Shown piece after piece: positions 21,902 to 33,625 of a stretch of DNA of 64,000 nt (position 1 is the stretch's first letter; each line of letters opens with the position of its first letter). The position numbers and the translations under genes are program-made. Under the pieces are notes generated by a model. It searched no databases. It saw only the letters and a program-made list of their open reading frames with translations, and was not told where the DNA came from. This stretch comes from Pleurostoma richardsiae (taxonomy: Eukaryota > Ascomycota > Sordariomycetes > Calosphaeriales > Pleurostomataceae), in contig JANBVO010000006.1 of the NCBI GenBank assembly GCA_030052745.1, positions 62,001 to 126,000 on the forward strand, in the 5' to 3' direction.

Positions 21902-24900
21902 ATGTCTTTCGGTAGTGGCGGTTTCGGCGGCTTCGGCCAGCAGAACCAAAACCAGTCGTCTGGCTTCGGGGGCTTTGGCTCGAACACCAATACTAATACC
22001 GGTATGTCCTGCATTTTATTTCGCTGTCGTCCATATCTCCCTCGACCTTCCTCGATCGTGACAATGCCCCGCATGCCCGGCTAATGCGACTACTCCCTCT
22101 GGCCTCAGGCGGATTCGGTGCCTCCAATACCAACAATGCCTTCGGAAGCAACACGCCCGCGGGTGGTGGCCTCTTTGGAAATACTTCTAGCGGCTTCGGC
22201 GGCTCAGGCGGTACGAGACAACTCTCCTTTGTTACGAGTCTCTCAGGGCTTTGTCGTGAATCTATCCGACCCAGTTGCGTCGCTATCCTGCTTCTACGGA
22301 ATTCCCTCATCTGCGCATACGCTCTCGTCGACTTCTTGTTGCCTGAACCAAGTCGTTCCTTAAATGACATGCACTTATGTGCGGCACACATCCGTTCTTG
22401 AACTCTGTTTACTGACCAGTATGTCGCCAGGTTTCGGATCGACCTCAAACAACGCCTTTGGCGCCAAGCCCGCATTTGGCAGCACAACAACGGCAGGCGG
22501 CGGACTTTTTGGCTCGTCGACTGCTACTGCTGGAGGCACTGGGTTTGGTAGCACAGGTTTTGGAGCGAACACCGCGTCTACGTCGACGCCCTTTGGAGGA
22601 GGCGGTTCTTTGTTCGGCGGGAACAAGCCCGCTGGCTTCGGCTCGACTGCTACCACCGGTACAGGCACATCACTGTTTGGCGCTGGTGGTAGTTTTGGGA
22701 GCAGTTCGACCCCGGCCTTCGGCGCCACGAACAACCCGGGAATCGGTGCCAATGTTGGAGACCCGCCGGGGACCGCTCAGGTCCCGTTCGCGGCGACCAA
22801 CGAGAAGGAAGCCAACAACACCAGCCAGACGAACTCCTTCCAGAATATCCTCTTCATGGAGCCTTATAAGAAGTGGTCGGGTGATGAATTGCGTCTAGCT
22901 GATTATAATCAAGGCCGTCGGCATGGCAACTCTAGTGGCGCGGGGGCCTTCGGAGTGTCTTCAGGCTTTGGCAGCACTGGCTTTGGCAGCAACACCCAGA
23001 ATACCGGATTCGGGAGCAGCAACACTGGCACTGGCTTGTTTGGAAGCAGCCAACCTGCAGCTGCGTCGACCGGCTTCGGCGGCACCACAGCAACGCCAGG
23101 GACCGGTGGATTTGGATCGAGTGGAGGTCTATTCGGGCAAAATAAGCCCGCCACTGGCGGCCTCTTTGGCGGCACTTCCCAGCCGGCGCAGACCGGTGGC
23201 CTCTTCGGGTCTTCCAATACTGGCTTCGGCGCCAACACTACGAACACCGCGGGTGGCTTCGGGGCGGCGAACACAAACACTGGTACCGGCGGACTTTTTG
23301 GTGCGCAGACTGCAACCCAGAATAAGCCGAGCGGCTTCAGCTTTGGTTCAACAGCCAATACAGGGTCTGGTTTCGGCAACACTGCTAATACTGGCGGATT
23401 CGGAGCGAATGCAAGTGCCGGCACGGGAACCGGTCTCTTTGGCGCCACCAACCAAGCTAGTACCACCACAAACACTGGTGGTGGCCTTTTCGGAAATACC
23501 AACCAGCAGCAACAGCAAGGAACAACCGGATTTGGCGGCGGAGGCGGCTTTGGGACCCAGAATCAGCAGACTGGTGGCGGACTCTTCGGTAGCCAACAGA
23601 AACCCGCCGGTACTGGCCTGTTCGGGTCCACGACTGCAGGACAGACTGGCGGTGGTGGTTTATTCGGCAGCAACACTAACACCGCGACTCCATTTGGGGC
23701 GTCAACCACGAATCAAAGCGGTGGTGGCCTGTTCGGTGCTAAGCCAGCCGCCACGGGAACGGGTCTGTTCGGCAGCACTGGCACCGGACAGACGGGTACA
23801 ACTGGCGGTGGCCTTTTCAGCGGCCTGGGTGCGAATAATCAGACGCAGCAGCAGCCGGCTCAGAACACTCTGTTCGGCGGTTCAACCCAGAATCAGCAAA
23901 AGCCCTCGTTGTTTGGTCAACCGGCTCAGAGCACTGGAACGGGCCTCTTCGGAGGGCAGAACCAGCAGCAGGGCGGAATCTTCGGTGGTTCAACGATTCA
24001 GCAACCACAACAGACGGGCTTGACGGGCTCGATTTTCAATACTTCGCAAAACTCACAAGCCCCGCAGTCTCTGACTGCTAGCATCAATGACGTGTCGGCG
24101 TATGGGACGCCATCGCTCTTCTCCAACCTTGGCACCGGCGAAGTACAGAATCCTGGACCACTCGCAACTCCTCTCTCTAGCAAAACGAACAAGCCTAAGA
24201 AAGGTTCAGTTCTGCCTTTATGGAAGCTCAACCCTGGTTCTGCTACGAAGTTCGTGACGCCATCTAAGAGGGGATACGGATTTTCCTACAGTACCTATGG
24301 CTCCCCGTCTACACCTTCCAGTGTCTCGAGCACTCCTGGGGCGCTTAGCCAGAGCTTACTGACAGGAAGCATCGGCCGTGGACTGAGCAAGAGTATTTCC
24401 ACTAGCAGCTTGAGACGTAGCTTTAATGTGGACGACACTATTCTCAACCCGGGCTCATTTTCCTCCAGCTCTGGACCGCGGTACGGCAGTGTGGGAAGCG
24501 TCAAGAAGCTCACCATCGACCGCAGTATGCGTACTGACCTCTTCTCGACCCCCAACAAGGAGAAGCCGGGTCAGGACCTCGTCAATGGTGGCTCTCGTAA
24601 ACTTACGAAACGCGTCAGTTTCGATACGAGCAATGTTGACGCAATTGAGGATGGTAGGCGCAACGAGACTCCAACCAGTGAGACCGACGCTCAAGACCTG
24701 GGGTATCTTCGGCCGTCCAGTGGTAATACCAATGGCGTGAATGGCACCAAATCAAGACCATTGGATGCTGCCCAGGAGATGGAACAGGTGAAGGGCAAAG
24801 AGCTTGCTATCGTTCATGAAGAGGAGTCCCCTGCTCCTACACCCAGGATCGTGGAGCCATCCGGTGATAAGGAGCCTGGCGAGTACTGGATGCACCCATC

Positions 24901-27900
24901 CAAGGAGGAGATCCAAAGTATGAACCGTGTCCAGCGATCTCAGGTGTCCGACTTTACCGTTGGCCGCAAGAACGTCGGCCAGATCCGTTTCAAGGTTCCG
25001 GTCGACCTCACCAACATCGACCCAGACGAGCTTTTCGGAGGCATTATCAACTTGCAGACTCGGTCTGCCACCGTATATCCCAACCCAGCCAAGAAGCCAC
25101 CGGTGGGCAAGGGCTTGAACGTCCCTGCTGAGATCTCACTCGAACAGTCCTGGCCCAGGGGTCGTGATAAGAAAACGCCAGTATCGGACAAGGCTGGCCA
25201 CCGGCTGATCAAGCACGTGGAGCGTCTCAAGAGGATTGAGAACACGACTTTCATCGACTACAATAAAGACACCGGCGTCTGGGTCTTTTCTGTTGAGCAT
25301 TTCACCACATATGGCCTCGATTATGACGAGGAGGAGACAGAAGGCGAATTGGTCGGTGACAGCCTGGCGGTTAAGGAGCCGGTGTCGGTCCAGTCTCAGA
25401 CGACCATCAACGAGGAAATAGTATCGCCGGAGGTTGATCCTGATGATACCTTCGAATTCAGGCACAAGCGGCGAGCACTTCCGGGTGCTTTCGATCGCTC
25501 GGAGGCGGTGTCGGACGATGAGGAAGATATGGCTGACGCCACTCAGGAGTCTTTTTTATCTGATCGCTCCGCGGGTTCTGCGTCCAATGCAGTAGTTCTC
25601 GGTAAAGACGAGAATATGGACGAGGAATATGCCATGTCTGAGGACCAAGACGCGAGTGCTTACCTCAGATATCATCCCGCCGCGGAGCATGATATTGACT
25701 CGCAGTATCTGGGCTCTTTGGCCGAGTATCAGGAGACACCAGGTGGGGTTATGAGAGCTAGAATGCGTGCCGTCAAGGAATCAAACACCCCGAGAAAGGT
25801 CGAAGTGACCGATGGCGATGACTGGATGGATATGCTTCAGAAGACTATCAGTCCGCAGAAGCGGGATCGGGCGGCCCTCAAGTCGCTGGACATTGCAGAC
25901 AGTCACGAGCAGCTGCAGCAGAGCACCCGTGGAGATATGCCAATGGCTAGAAGTCGGATTGTTTCGGACGGTCGCGGCTTTGCTACCAGCATTGACCTCA
26001 TGAACTCACTCTTTGAAAAGGCGAGGTCGCCCGTCAAGACTGTGCAGGCTCCTGCGCCCTCGAAGGGATTCAAGGTCGGTGCCCATTAGTCCATTTACGT
26101 ACATGCATACACGAGGCGATTTGGATTGGCGTCGTCTGCATATGTGTAGTTGTACATACACTTATTTTCTAAATGAAGACCCCTTTACTAAGTTCTCGTG
26201 TTTTAGTGGCCATACAAGAGACAGAACAAAGATACGGCCGAGGATGAAGCGAATATGGATCCCAAGGACCGCGCTTTCCACGACTGTCTGCGACCCAGCT
26301 GGGGCGGCGACGGAACGTTGGTCCTATCCACGACTCCAAAAGTGTTGACGAGATCCTCTCGAAGGACTGTGGAGAAGGAAGGCCTGATGTCGTTGACAAA
26401 GCTCAACATTGTATCTGAGAATCGCGATGTCCGTTTTGCCAAATTCTCCAATGAGGTATATACCCCCCTAGATATTGTCTCTTGCTTCTACTGACGCCGT
26501 ACCAGTCAGCAGCCAAAGCGCTCAGCAACCACATCGCCATGACGAAATTTACGTCCTCAGGCGGTGTTCCAGAGGCCTCTCTTGATCCGGTACCAAATTT
26601 GAAAGCGTTCTTCCACGAGCAAGACATGCAAAACCCGGGGAATGCCCATGAGAAGCTGGTCTGGGAACTAGCAAGCATCTTGTTCGATGATGTGCGTGCG
26701 GAAGCGGGCTTACAGTCAAGTCATAACGAGGAGAGTCAGCTTCGCCGTGCAGCTCTCTCGAATTTCTGGAAGGGTCTTGTAGAGGAGGCATCTTCGCGGT
26801 CTATCGGCATGGCACGATCACCCGAGGAGAAAGCTGTCGCCTCGCTGTCTGGGCATCGGGTCGCGGACGCCTGCAAGCATCTTCTGGACGGCAAGAACTT
26901 CCGCCTGGCAACACTGGTTTCTCTCATCGGCACTAGCGACCTGACCAAGAAGGATATGCGGGAGCAGGTGAGGGAGTGGCACGAAGCCAATGTTCTGTCA
27001 GAGTTCTCGGAGCCTCTACGGGCAATATACGAGCTCTTGGGCGGGAACGTCTGCATCTGCGAGGGGAAGAAGGGAGCAATGGAGAACCGGATGGAATCAT
27101 TTGTCATTTCGGAGCGGTTTGGGCTCGATTGGAAGCAGGCATTCGGTCTTCGGCTATGGTACGCCATCTCTGCCAATGACGATGTCGCTTCCGCCGTCCG
27201 CCTGTTTGAAGAGGACGTCGAACAGGATAAGGAAGCGCGACCGGTGACCTGGTTTGCCGAGCAAGGCATTCCGGCCCTGTGGGAAGATCCTGACAAAGCT
27301 ACTCGCGAGGACCTCTTGTGGGGCCTGCTCTGCTTGTTTGCTGATCAAGACATCGACCTGGAACATGTTCTTCGGCCTGAGAACTCGCAGCTGTCACCGC
27401 TGGACTTCCGCCTGAGCTGGCAGCTTGGTCGGGCTCTGCTGTCCACTCACAAGGTCTCCTTCTCTGACAATGGGGCGGAGAAGGCCGATGCGGCAACCCT
27501 GTCCTTTGCTGCCCAGCTAACCAATGAGGGCAGCTGGCTCGAGGCGGTCTTCGTCCTTCTCCACCTGTCCGATCCTGCTTCCCGTGTCAAGGCCATCCAG
27601 GATCACCTGTGCCATCATGCCGGGCAGCTGGGCACGGAGCAGAGCGAGAGCTTCATCACATTAACGCAGACCTTCAAGATCCCGGCAGCGTGGATTTGGC
27701 AAGCCAAGGCGCTGTACATGCGCAGTATCAAGAAGGATCCCTCGGCCGAAGTACACTGTCTTCTCCGTGCATCTGCGTTCGCGGAAGCGCACAAGACGTT
27801 CGCCAAGCAGGTCGCTCCCGCGGCCATCATCGAGCGCGACTACGAGGGACTGTTCGGCATTCTGAAACAGTTCGAGGGCCACGAGAACTCGATCCCCGAC

Positions 27901-28292
27901 TGGAACCTGGGTGGAGAGATATACAGGGACTTCCTCCAGCTGGTGCACCACCGGAAGAAGGGGACCCAGGCTCCACCTTCTGTGCTCGAGGACCTGATGT
28001 CAGGCCTGCCGGCAATGCACGAGGCTGCGGATAGCACGGACATCATTGAGGTGGCGGCGGTAGCGGACATGGCCAACTTCACGGCGAAGGCTGTGGTGGA
28101 TATCGCGAAGAGGGGTGATGTGAGTCTTTACATCTTCTGTCCGTCATTGATTTTCGAGCGTTGTGCTAACCTTGCGTCCAGATGCAGTTGTCAAATGTCT
28201 TGGGTCTGCCCTTGACGGAGGATGGCTACCTCAAGTACTCGACCGAGTTAGCCTTTGCCTATTATAGGGATATCATGGTTGGACGAAGTTAG
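21902..28292 (+). CDS. NUP145: Nucleoporin precursor Nup98-Nup96 (Nup145)
   Basis: Predicted 1939-residue precursor in six exons: 21902-22001, 22109-22210, 22431-26074, 26207-26455, 26506-28119 and 28182-28292. Residues 1-600 are FG/GLFG repeats forming the pore barrier. They are interrupted near 204-230 by a GLEBS motif (FMEPYKKWSGDELR to DYNQGR) that binds Gle2/Rae1. The autoproteolytic domain (about 880-1035) starts GEYWMHPSKEEI and ends with His1024-Phe1025-Thr1026; cleavage after Phe1025 would release a Nup98-like part and a 914-residue Nup96/Nup145C part for the Y-complex scaffold. Most family members have Ser after the cleavage site; here it is Thr. The alpha-helical scaffold region covers about 1400-1939. 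The frame stays open only to a stop at 26089, so without intron 3 (26075-26206) the gene would look as though it ended there. Confidence 0.95.
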
Positions 28293-28925
28293 GGTGCACG
28301 CTCTGCACTGGCTAGGAGGGAAGATGGAGAGCGCATTGGAATAAGGGCTCCTGGCTACGATGAATGATGTGTACGAGTGCCTTTGCCGCGTCTCGGTGGC
28401 ATGGTAACGCGAAAGGCGTATAGAGTGCAGGGGTCGGATGCTGAGACGGCACAGAACAAAACGAAAGCACCGTGCTCATTGTTACGGTTGTGCGAGTAGA
28501 TAGTTGACTTGGTAGATAGCAAACAACTTGTAATCATGAATTACATCTTTATCCCAGTCTTGCAATCTGTGAGATTAGCATCAAGCATATGGATTGACCG
28601 ATTTATCTAGATTCTACAGTATGGAGACGGATGTCAGCCTGGCGAAGCCGCAGCCTGCGCCGCGGACGCGCTTTTGTGTTTCAGGCCTCGAAGTGTCGAT
28701 CCCTCCTCCGTACCCCGGGAGCACAGATCGGGCTCAGACAAAGGTGGCGGCACCCTCCTTTCGATCAAAGTCGTCAGCGGCTCCTCTCATAACCTCCATT
28801 CTCGAGGTTCCCCAGGGCACGGCCGATCCTCGATTGCCTTACTTTAGATACGTACATATAGTGCAGCTCTATCGCTTTCCTCGGCGTCGGGACAGCCCGG
28901 GTTTCCTCCTGTCATTCTAAATCTA
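28293..28925. other. Intergenic, no gene recognised
   Basis: 633 bases between the nucleoporin stop and the DUF1295 gene start. The open frame 28594-28920 has no recognisable motif. Confidence 0.5.
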
Positions 28926-30071
28926 ATGATGCCAATTCTTCAGAAGCTCCTGCATATCACTAACTTCGGTAGCCCGCTCCTGCGGACTGTCGTGCCCGCT
29001 GTCTGCACGGCGTTCGCCATCCAGACAGCGTTCGCGATCCCGTCCGTGGCAGTCCGGTCGGAGCGGCTCTACGATCTGTCCGGCGCCATCACGAACGTCG
29101 CCGTCGTGGCACTCAGCCTCTACCTACCGGCCCTCCGAGCCAGACATGCTGTCGCCGGCCCTAGCGCCGCCAAGGCGGGATTACAGCCGTTCCCAAGCCC
29201 GATAGAGCCCTTCACCAGCCCGGCCACAGCTGCCCTGAACTGGAGACAAATGGTGCTCTCCGCCGCGGTCACGTTATGGGCGGCGCGACGTAAGCACTCC
29301 CGCGCTCGCCGTATTTCTCGTCTTTCTACACTGCTGACAGGCCAACTCATCAAGTGGGCACCTACCTCTTCGGCCGCGTCCTCCGCGAGGGGAAGGACTC
29401 GCGCTTCGACGCGCTGAGGGACACCCCGCGGAAGTTCCTCGCCGCGTGGGCCGCCCAGGCCGTCTGGTGCACGGCCATCACGCTGCCCGTCGTGGCGCTC
29501 AACGCCGTCCCCGCGCCGGCCCTCTCCGCGCTGCCGGTGCTGGTGACGGACGTCGTGGGCCTGGCCCTGTGGGCTGGCGGACTTGCCTTCGAGTCCGCGG
29601 CGGACGCGCAGAAGGCGAGGTGGGTCAGTGGGAAGAAGGAGAAGCTCCACGATGAGGAGTTCATGACGAGGGGTTTGTGGAGGAGATGGTAAGCATGCAC
29701 CTCTAACCAAGAAATACAAGTTGAAGATTAGCTGATTCATCGCTGCTGCCAGCCGGTATCCGAACTACTTCGGCGAGACGGCTCTCTGGGCCGGGATTGC
29801 GACCGCGGCGGCCGGGCCACTCGTCGCGTGCCAGACGGCGCTCGGGCTTGGGGCCGGCGCGGGAGGGGCCGTCGCTGCCGGATTACTCCCGTTCGTCAGC
29901 CCTGCATTCACAGCGTTCGTACTGCTGAAGCTCAGTGGGGTGCCGCTGAGCGAGCCGAGGTACGACAGGAAGTACGGGGACCGCAAGGAGTACCAGGAGT
30001 GGAAGGCCGCTACGCCGATGTTCTTCCCCAAGATCTTCTTGAAGGAGTCTGGAGAGCAACAGTCTAGGTAG
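28926..30071 (+). CDS. DUF1295 family integral membrane protein
   Basis: Predicted 338-residue multi-pass membrane protein in three exons: 28926-29289, 29355-29688 and 29753-30071. Several hydrophobic segments are visible (for example VVPAVCTAFAIQTAFAI, ITLPVVALNAVPAPALSAL and LVTDVVGLALWAGGLAF). The motif RxPNYFGE, here CRYPNYFGE, and the preceding RLGTYLFGRVL and DSRFD are typical of the DUF1295/steroid 5-alpha-reductase-like and isoprenylcysteine methyltransferase fold. The family's catalytic role in fungi is not established, so no reaction is assigned. The C-terminal segment YDRKYGDRKEYQEWK is also a family feature. Intron 1 is spliced at an AAG acceptor; the earlier CAG would shift the frame. 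Confidence 0.85.
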
Positions 30072-31716
30072 CTGGTATGCCAGGGAACACTACTGGACAT
30101 CTAATTGTCGCCCCAGCCTTTGCTACGATCGCCTTGCCCGATGGAACATCCCTCGATCGTGCATTCTCTTCGCTGCCCATCTTTAGAATCTTACGTCGAT
30201 GGTAGCCCAGTTAGACTCTGCAGTAGCGCAGGCGACAGCCTCATCCTGCGCGTGGACAACACAGCCAATGAGGGGGGCTTCGCATGGTTTACCGCAACCG
30301 CGCTGGCACTGCGAGCTTGAGGTGCCAGATTTACGTAAAGGAGGGCGGCAGTTGTGAGGCACAGTTCATGATTCATTACTTGCTGGGAGTAACATGGAAA
30401 GGGGCTAACCGTGGTGGTGATTGTTGCGGGAACGGTGATGTCATTCATATAACCTGCACTTCACACACACAAATGGACAGAAAGGGGATTGAGACTATCA
30501 TTACATAGTGCTCTCTATATAGCAGAGTCGAGATGAAAGAGCCAAGAGAAACAATCCCATCCCATCTATTCAGACGGCTTGAGAGAACAGCAACGGGAGC
30601 TCTGTGTCGTCAAGGTACAGACGCTGGCGGGGCCAGGGTGGTACTGTTCTGTACCTTGAGGTAGCACAGACCAGGGGTAAGTACTCCGTACCCACACTAA
30701 GGGGAGCTGACGTTGATATGAGCCAATGGTGAGGCTCGGATAGTCACCCGGCCGAGAGGTTGCTCCGCACTCCGCCTCGCCTTGGACGGAGGGGACGGAG
30801 AAGGGAGAAGGCGGAGACATGATACAAGTTTCATCGGCCTGTTTTCGCGGTTTTACCATTGCCTCCATCACTCATCACTCCGGTCTCCTGGAATGACAGG
30901 TACCTTACTTTTGACCTTCCGACCCCCGTTAGGTAGGGTACAGTTACCTTGTGCCTCGGCAGCACAGGCTCTGTCTCTCTGTCTGATCTGTCTGTGACTT
31001 GCAGGTTGGAAGAGTAATCCAATCTGTGCGGGCGGCCCATCTGTCTGTCTGTCTGTCTGTCAAGAGCGCTTGGCTGCAGAGCGGGCCATCCATTCTGCGG
31101 CTATCAGCCTCTTTGACGCTCACATCCCGCCGAGCTCTCCCCTTCTTCTTTGTTGGGACTCTCCCGTCCTTTTTCTTCTTCCTGCCTCTCGTCTTTCCAT
31201 ATCCAATTCTGCATGAGCACATGCTTTCCCTCTCTTGAGCGTCCCCAACATCCTCGGACTGCAAGCTGCATCTGGACAGGCTTCCTGTTTCGCCCAGCCT
31301 CCTCTCTTCAAGCCAGTCTTTTCCTCTTTCCGGCTGCTTGCGTCCTTCCTGTGTCAGCTCCAACCACACCTCGCCTCTGCGACTTGCCTCCCTGCCGATT
31401 GATTGCTGTTCTGTTCTCCCGGAACGTTTCGTCTCCGTTGTGCCTCGGCTCTCTTGCTACCCCCATCGTGCCATTGGCCCTTGTATTGCTTATCATCCAG
31501 CTACATCTGACCCCTCAAGTCGCCGGTGCCAGTCACACAGCCACATCTTGGCTTCGTCACTGGGCACGCGCCGATCCACTCTTGCGAACCGCTGAGCTTC
31601 CCATCGAGGGCCACCGTAGAGCTCAGCGGCGTTAAAAAGCGTCCAATTGGCCTTGCTCTGCCTCATTCTCTTGCGCGCGAAGCTCTCCCAGCCGACCGCC
31701 TGTTCAGTCCAGCCCA
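30072..31716. other. Intergenic, upstream of the type III polyketide synthase
   Basis: 1.6 kb with no conserved frame. It holds one TACTCCGTA word (30682-30690), a TGTC microsatellite at 31041-31060, and a long pyrimidine-rich leader from about 31130 to 31700. Confidence 0.55.
31041..31060 (+). repeat. CTGT tetranucleotide microsatellite
   Basis: Five perfect CTGT units in the region upstream of the polyketide synthase gene. Confidence 0.9.
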
Positions 31717-33211
31717 ATGGCGGCGAACAAGAGCTCTGAAGACCTCGGTCTCTCTGTCATAGGCCTGGGGTGCCAGTATCCGCCCTATGACCTCAAGCCT
31801 GATGCCCTCGACATCCTGAGCAAGCGGTACTACCCAGATACACCTTCGTAAGCTCACCGCACCACTCATATGCCTGTCAACATGCTCACGCTTGTTTTTA
31901 CTGCAGCATGAAGAAGGTCCTCGCCATAAACCAGTACACAGGCATCGATGCACGCTCGTCAATCGGCACCCCAGACCATCCTCTCGTGAACCAAGAGAAG
32001 GCCCCGTCAATAACAGAGCTGCACAAGATCTTCCTCAGCGATGGCGTACCCCTCGCCGTATCTGCCGCTCAGAAGGCCATTGCCGAGGCACGAATCGACC
32101 TCTCCCAGATTACCCACGTGGTATCGACAACCTGCACAAACAGCGCGAACCCTGGCTTCGACCACTTTGTCTGCAAAGGGCTGGGCATCACACACCAGGT
32201 CGAGAAGGTGCTGCTACACGGTGTTGGGTGCAGCGGTGGTCTGGCTGCCCTCAGGACTGCGGCCAATCTAGCTTTGGGCCATGCGATGAGAGGCAAGCCG
32301 GCGAGGATACTCTGCGTCGCTCTAGAGATCAGCACGACGCTGGTGCGCAGCGAGTTAGACAGCATCAACGAGCTGCAGGAAACCAGGATAGGCGTTGCGC
32401 TCTTCTCGGACTGCGCCAGCGCGGTTGTGTTGAGTAATGGCATCGGAGACTCGGCCGAGCCCGTGTACGAGCTACTCGGCTGGGACCATAGGACAATTCC
32501 CGACACGGAGGAGGACCTCGGCTTCGATGTGGACCCCCTGGGTGAGTCCGGAGCGTGCCCCCCCCCCCCCCCTCCCCCCCCCCGCGTAGTCGCTCCACGG
32601 TGTCGATAACGACCTAACAGATCTTGAAAACAGGTTGGAAAGTTATCCTCTCTCCTCGAGTGCCCAAACTGGCAGCATCGGTTTTGCAGCCGACGTTCGC
32701 CGACCTCATGGCCTCTCTGCCTCCCTTTCCCGCTTCCTACCAGAGCCCGGCCGACTTCGACTGGGCCATGCATCCGGGCGGCGCGACGATCCTGACCGGC
32801 GCGGAGAAGGCCATGGGTCTCACGCCGGAGCACATGCGTGCCAGCTACGACACGTACATCAACCACGGTAACTCGAGCAGCGCCACCATATTCAGCGTTC
32901 TGGACCGACTCCGGGCCAAGGACATGGATGCCATGGCGCCTGGCGGCCAGGTCAAGGACTACGTCGTGGGGTGCGCGTTCGGCCCGGGCATCGCGGTCGA
33001 GATGTGCATGCTCAAGCGGAACCTGGGCGCTACGGGGCTGCAAACGCCGCCCGAGACGGAGAGCGAGGCGAGCCCGAGCGAGGACGGTGTCGGCGACGAT
33101 GCGGATGTGCGGGGCGAGGACGCGTGGAAAGTCACTCCTGGCGCCCGGGCGGTGCGACCTGAGGATGAGAGCTTCATAAGCGAGGCGCTGGAGGGCGTTG
33201 AGCTGGATTGA
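31717..33211 (+). CDS. Type III polyketide synthase (alkylresorcinol/alkylpyrone type)
   Basis: Predicted 447-residue chalcone-synthase-like enzyme in three exons: 31717-31847, 31907-32541 and 32634-33211. The catalytic triad is visible as Cys152 (GVGCSGG), His302 (WAMHPGG) and Asn335 (NHGNSSS). Known fungal enzymes of this type, such as the 2-oxoalkylresorcylic acid synthase of Neurospora, extend fatty acyl-CoA with malonyl-CoA to make alkyl resorcinols, resorcylic acids or pyrones; the starter here cannot be told. Compared with plant enzymes there is an acidic, disordered extension of about 60 residues at the C-terminus (TESEASPSEDG). The second intron contains a C tract. No cytochrome P450 or methyltransferase lies next to it, so it does not appear as part of a tailoring cluster. 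It ends tail-to-tail with the GIT1-like transporter. Confidence 0.92.
32558..32583 (+). repeat. Poly-C tract inside polyketide synthase intron 2
   Basis: Twenty-six bases of C with one T at 32573, starting 16 bases after the GTGAGT donor at 32542. It is the second such tract in an intron in this window. Confidence 0.9.
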
Positions 33212-33625
33212 ATTTCCGCGGGCTCTAGAGGAGCTTATTAAGGCATTTATTTTCTGCCGTCTTGTCTGCCGAGCAGCGAGTGATGTGAGTGATGCATACA
33301 AAGCATATGGAGGCGCATCTAGGTGTATTGGGGAATAGTGCCACTCTATTGGTATATATAGATATAGATGACGGAGAATCTAGAAATGGTATCATCGCAG
33401 GCTTGTCCGAAGAAAGAAAAAGACGAGAAGAAAGGCCGACAACCCGGCGCTCATGTTTCCCTAGCCAGGTATTGAAGGTTACAATCGGACGGGACGAAAA
33501 AGAGGGAGAAATGCCTCTCGGGAATCCTTAGAATTGCCTAGCTACCCTTTCTTCCCCCAGGTCGACCGAGCTTCCCTATGTCCTAGTCCTAAGAAGAACC
33601 AGGCTCTTCAGCCTCTCAGAAGATT
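33212..33625. other. Convergent 3' intergenic region
   Basis: 414 bases between the stops of the polyketide synthase and the GIT1-like gene. It is AT richer than its surroundings, with TATATAGATATAGATG at 33352-33370, and probably carries both 3' UTRs. Confidence 0.5.

Noticed and set aside
22364-22430. Upstream extension of the third nucleoporin exon
   Set aside because: The frame is open but it lacks FG repeats and lies within intron 2; the splice to 22431 restores the repeat pattern.
25556-25564. SreA-type site ATCAGATAA (minus strand)
   Set aside because: Inside the nucleoporin coding region and far from iron genes; taken as a chance match.
26075-26089. Stop of the nucleoporin gene at 26089, with a separate gene starting near 26255
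   Set aside because: Splicing 26074 to 26207 joins the two frames into the expected Nup98-Nup96 precursor with autoproteolytic site; separate genes would leave Nup96 without a start.
32069-33301. 410-residue open frame on the minus strand
   Set aside because: Complement of the polyketide synthase coding sequence, running through its intron; shadow only.
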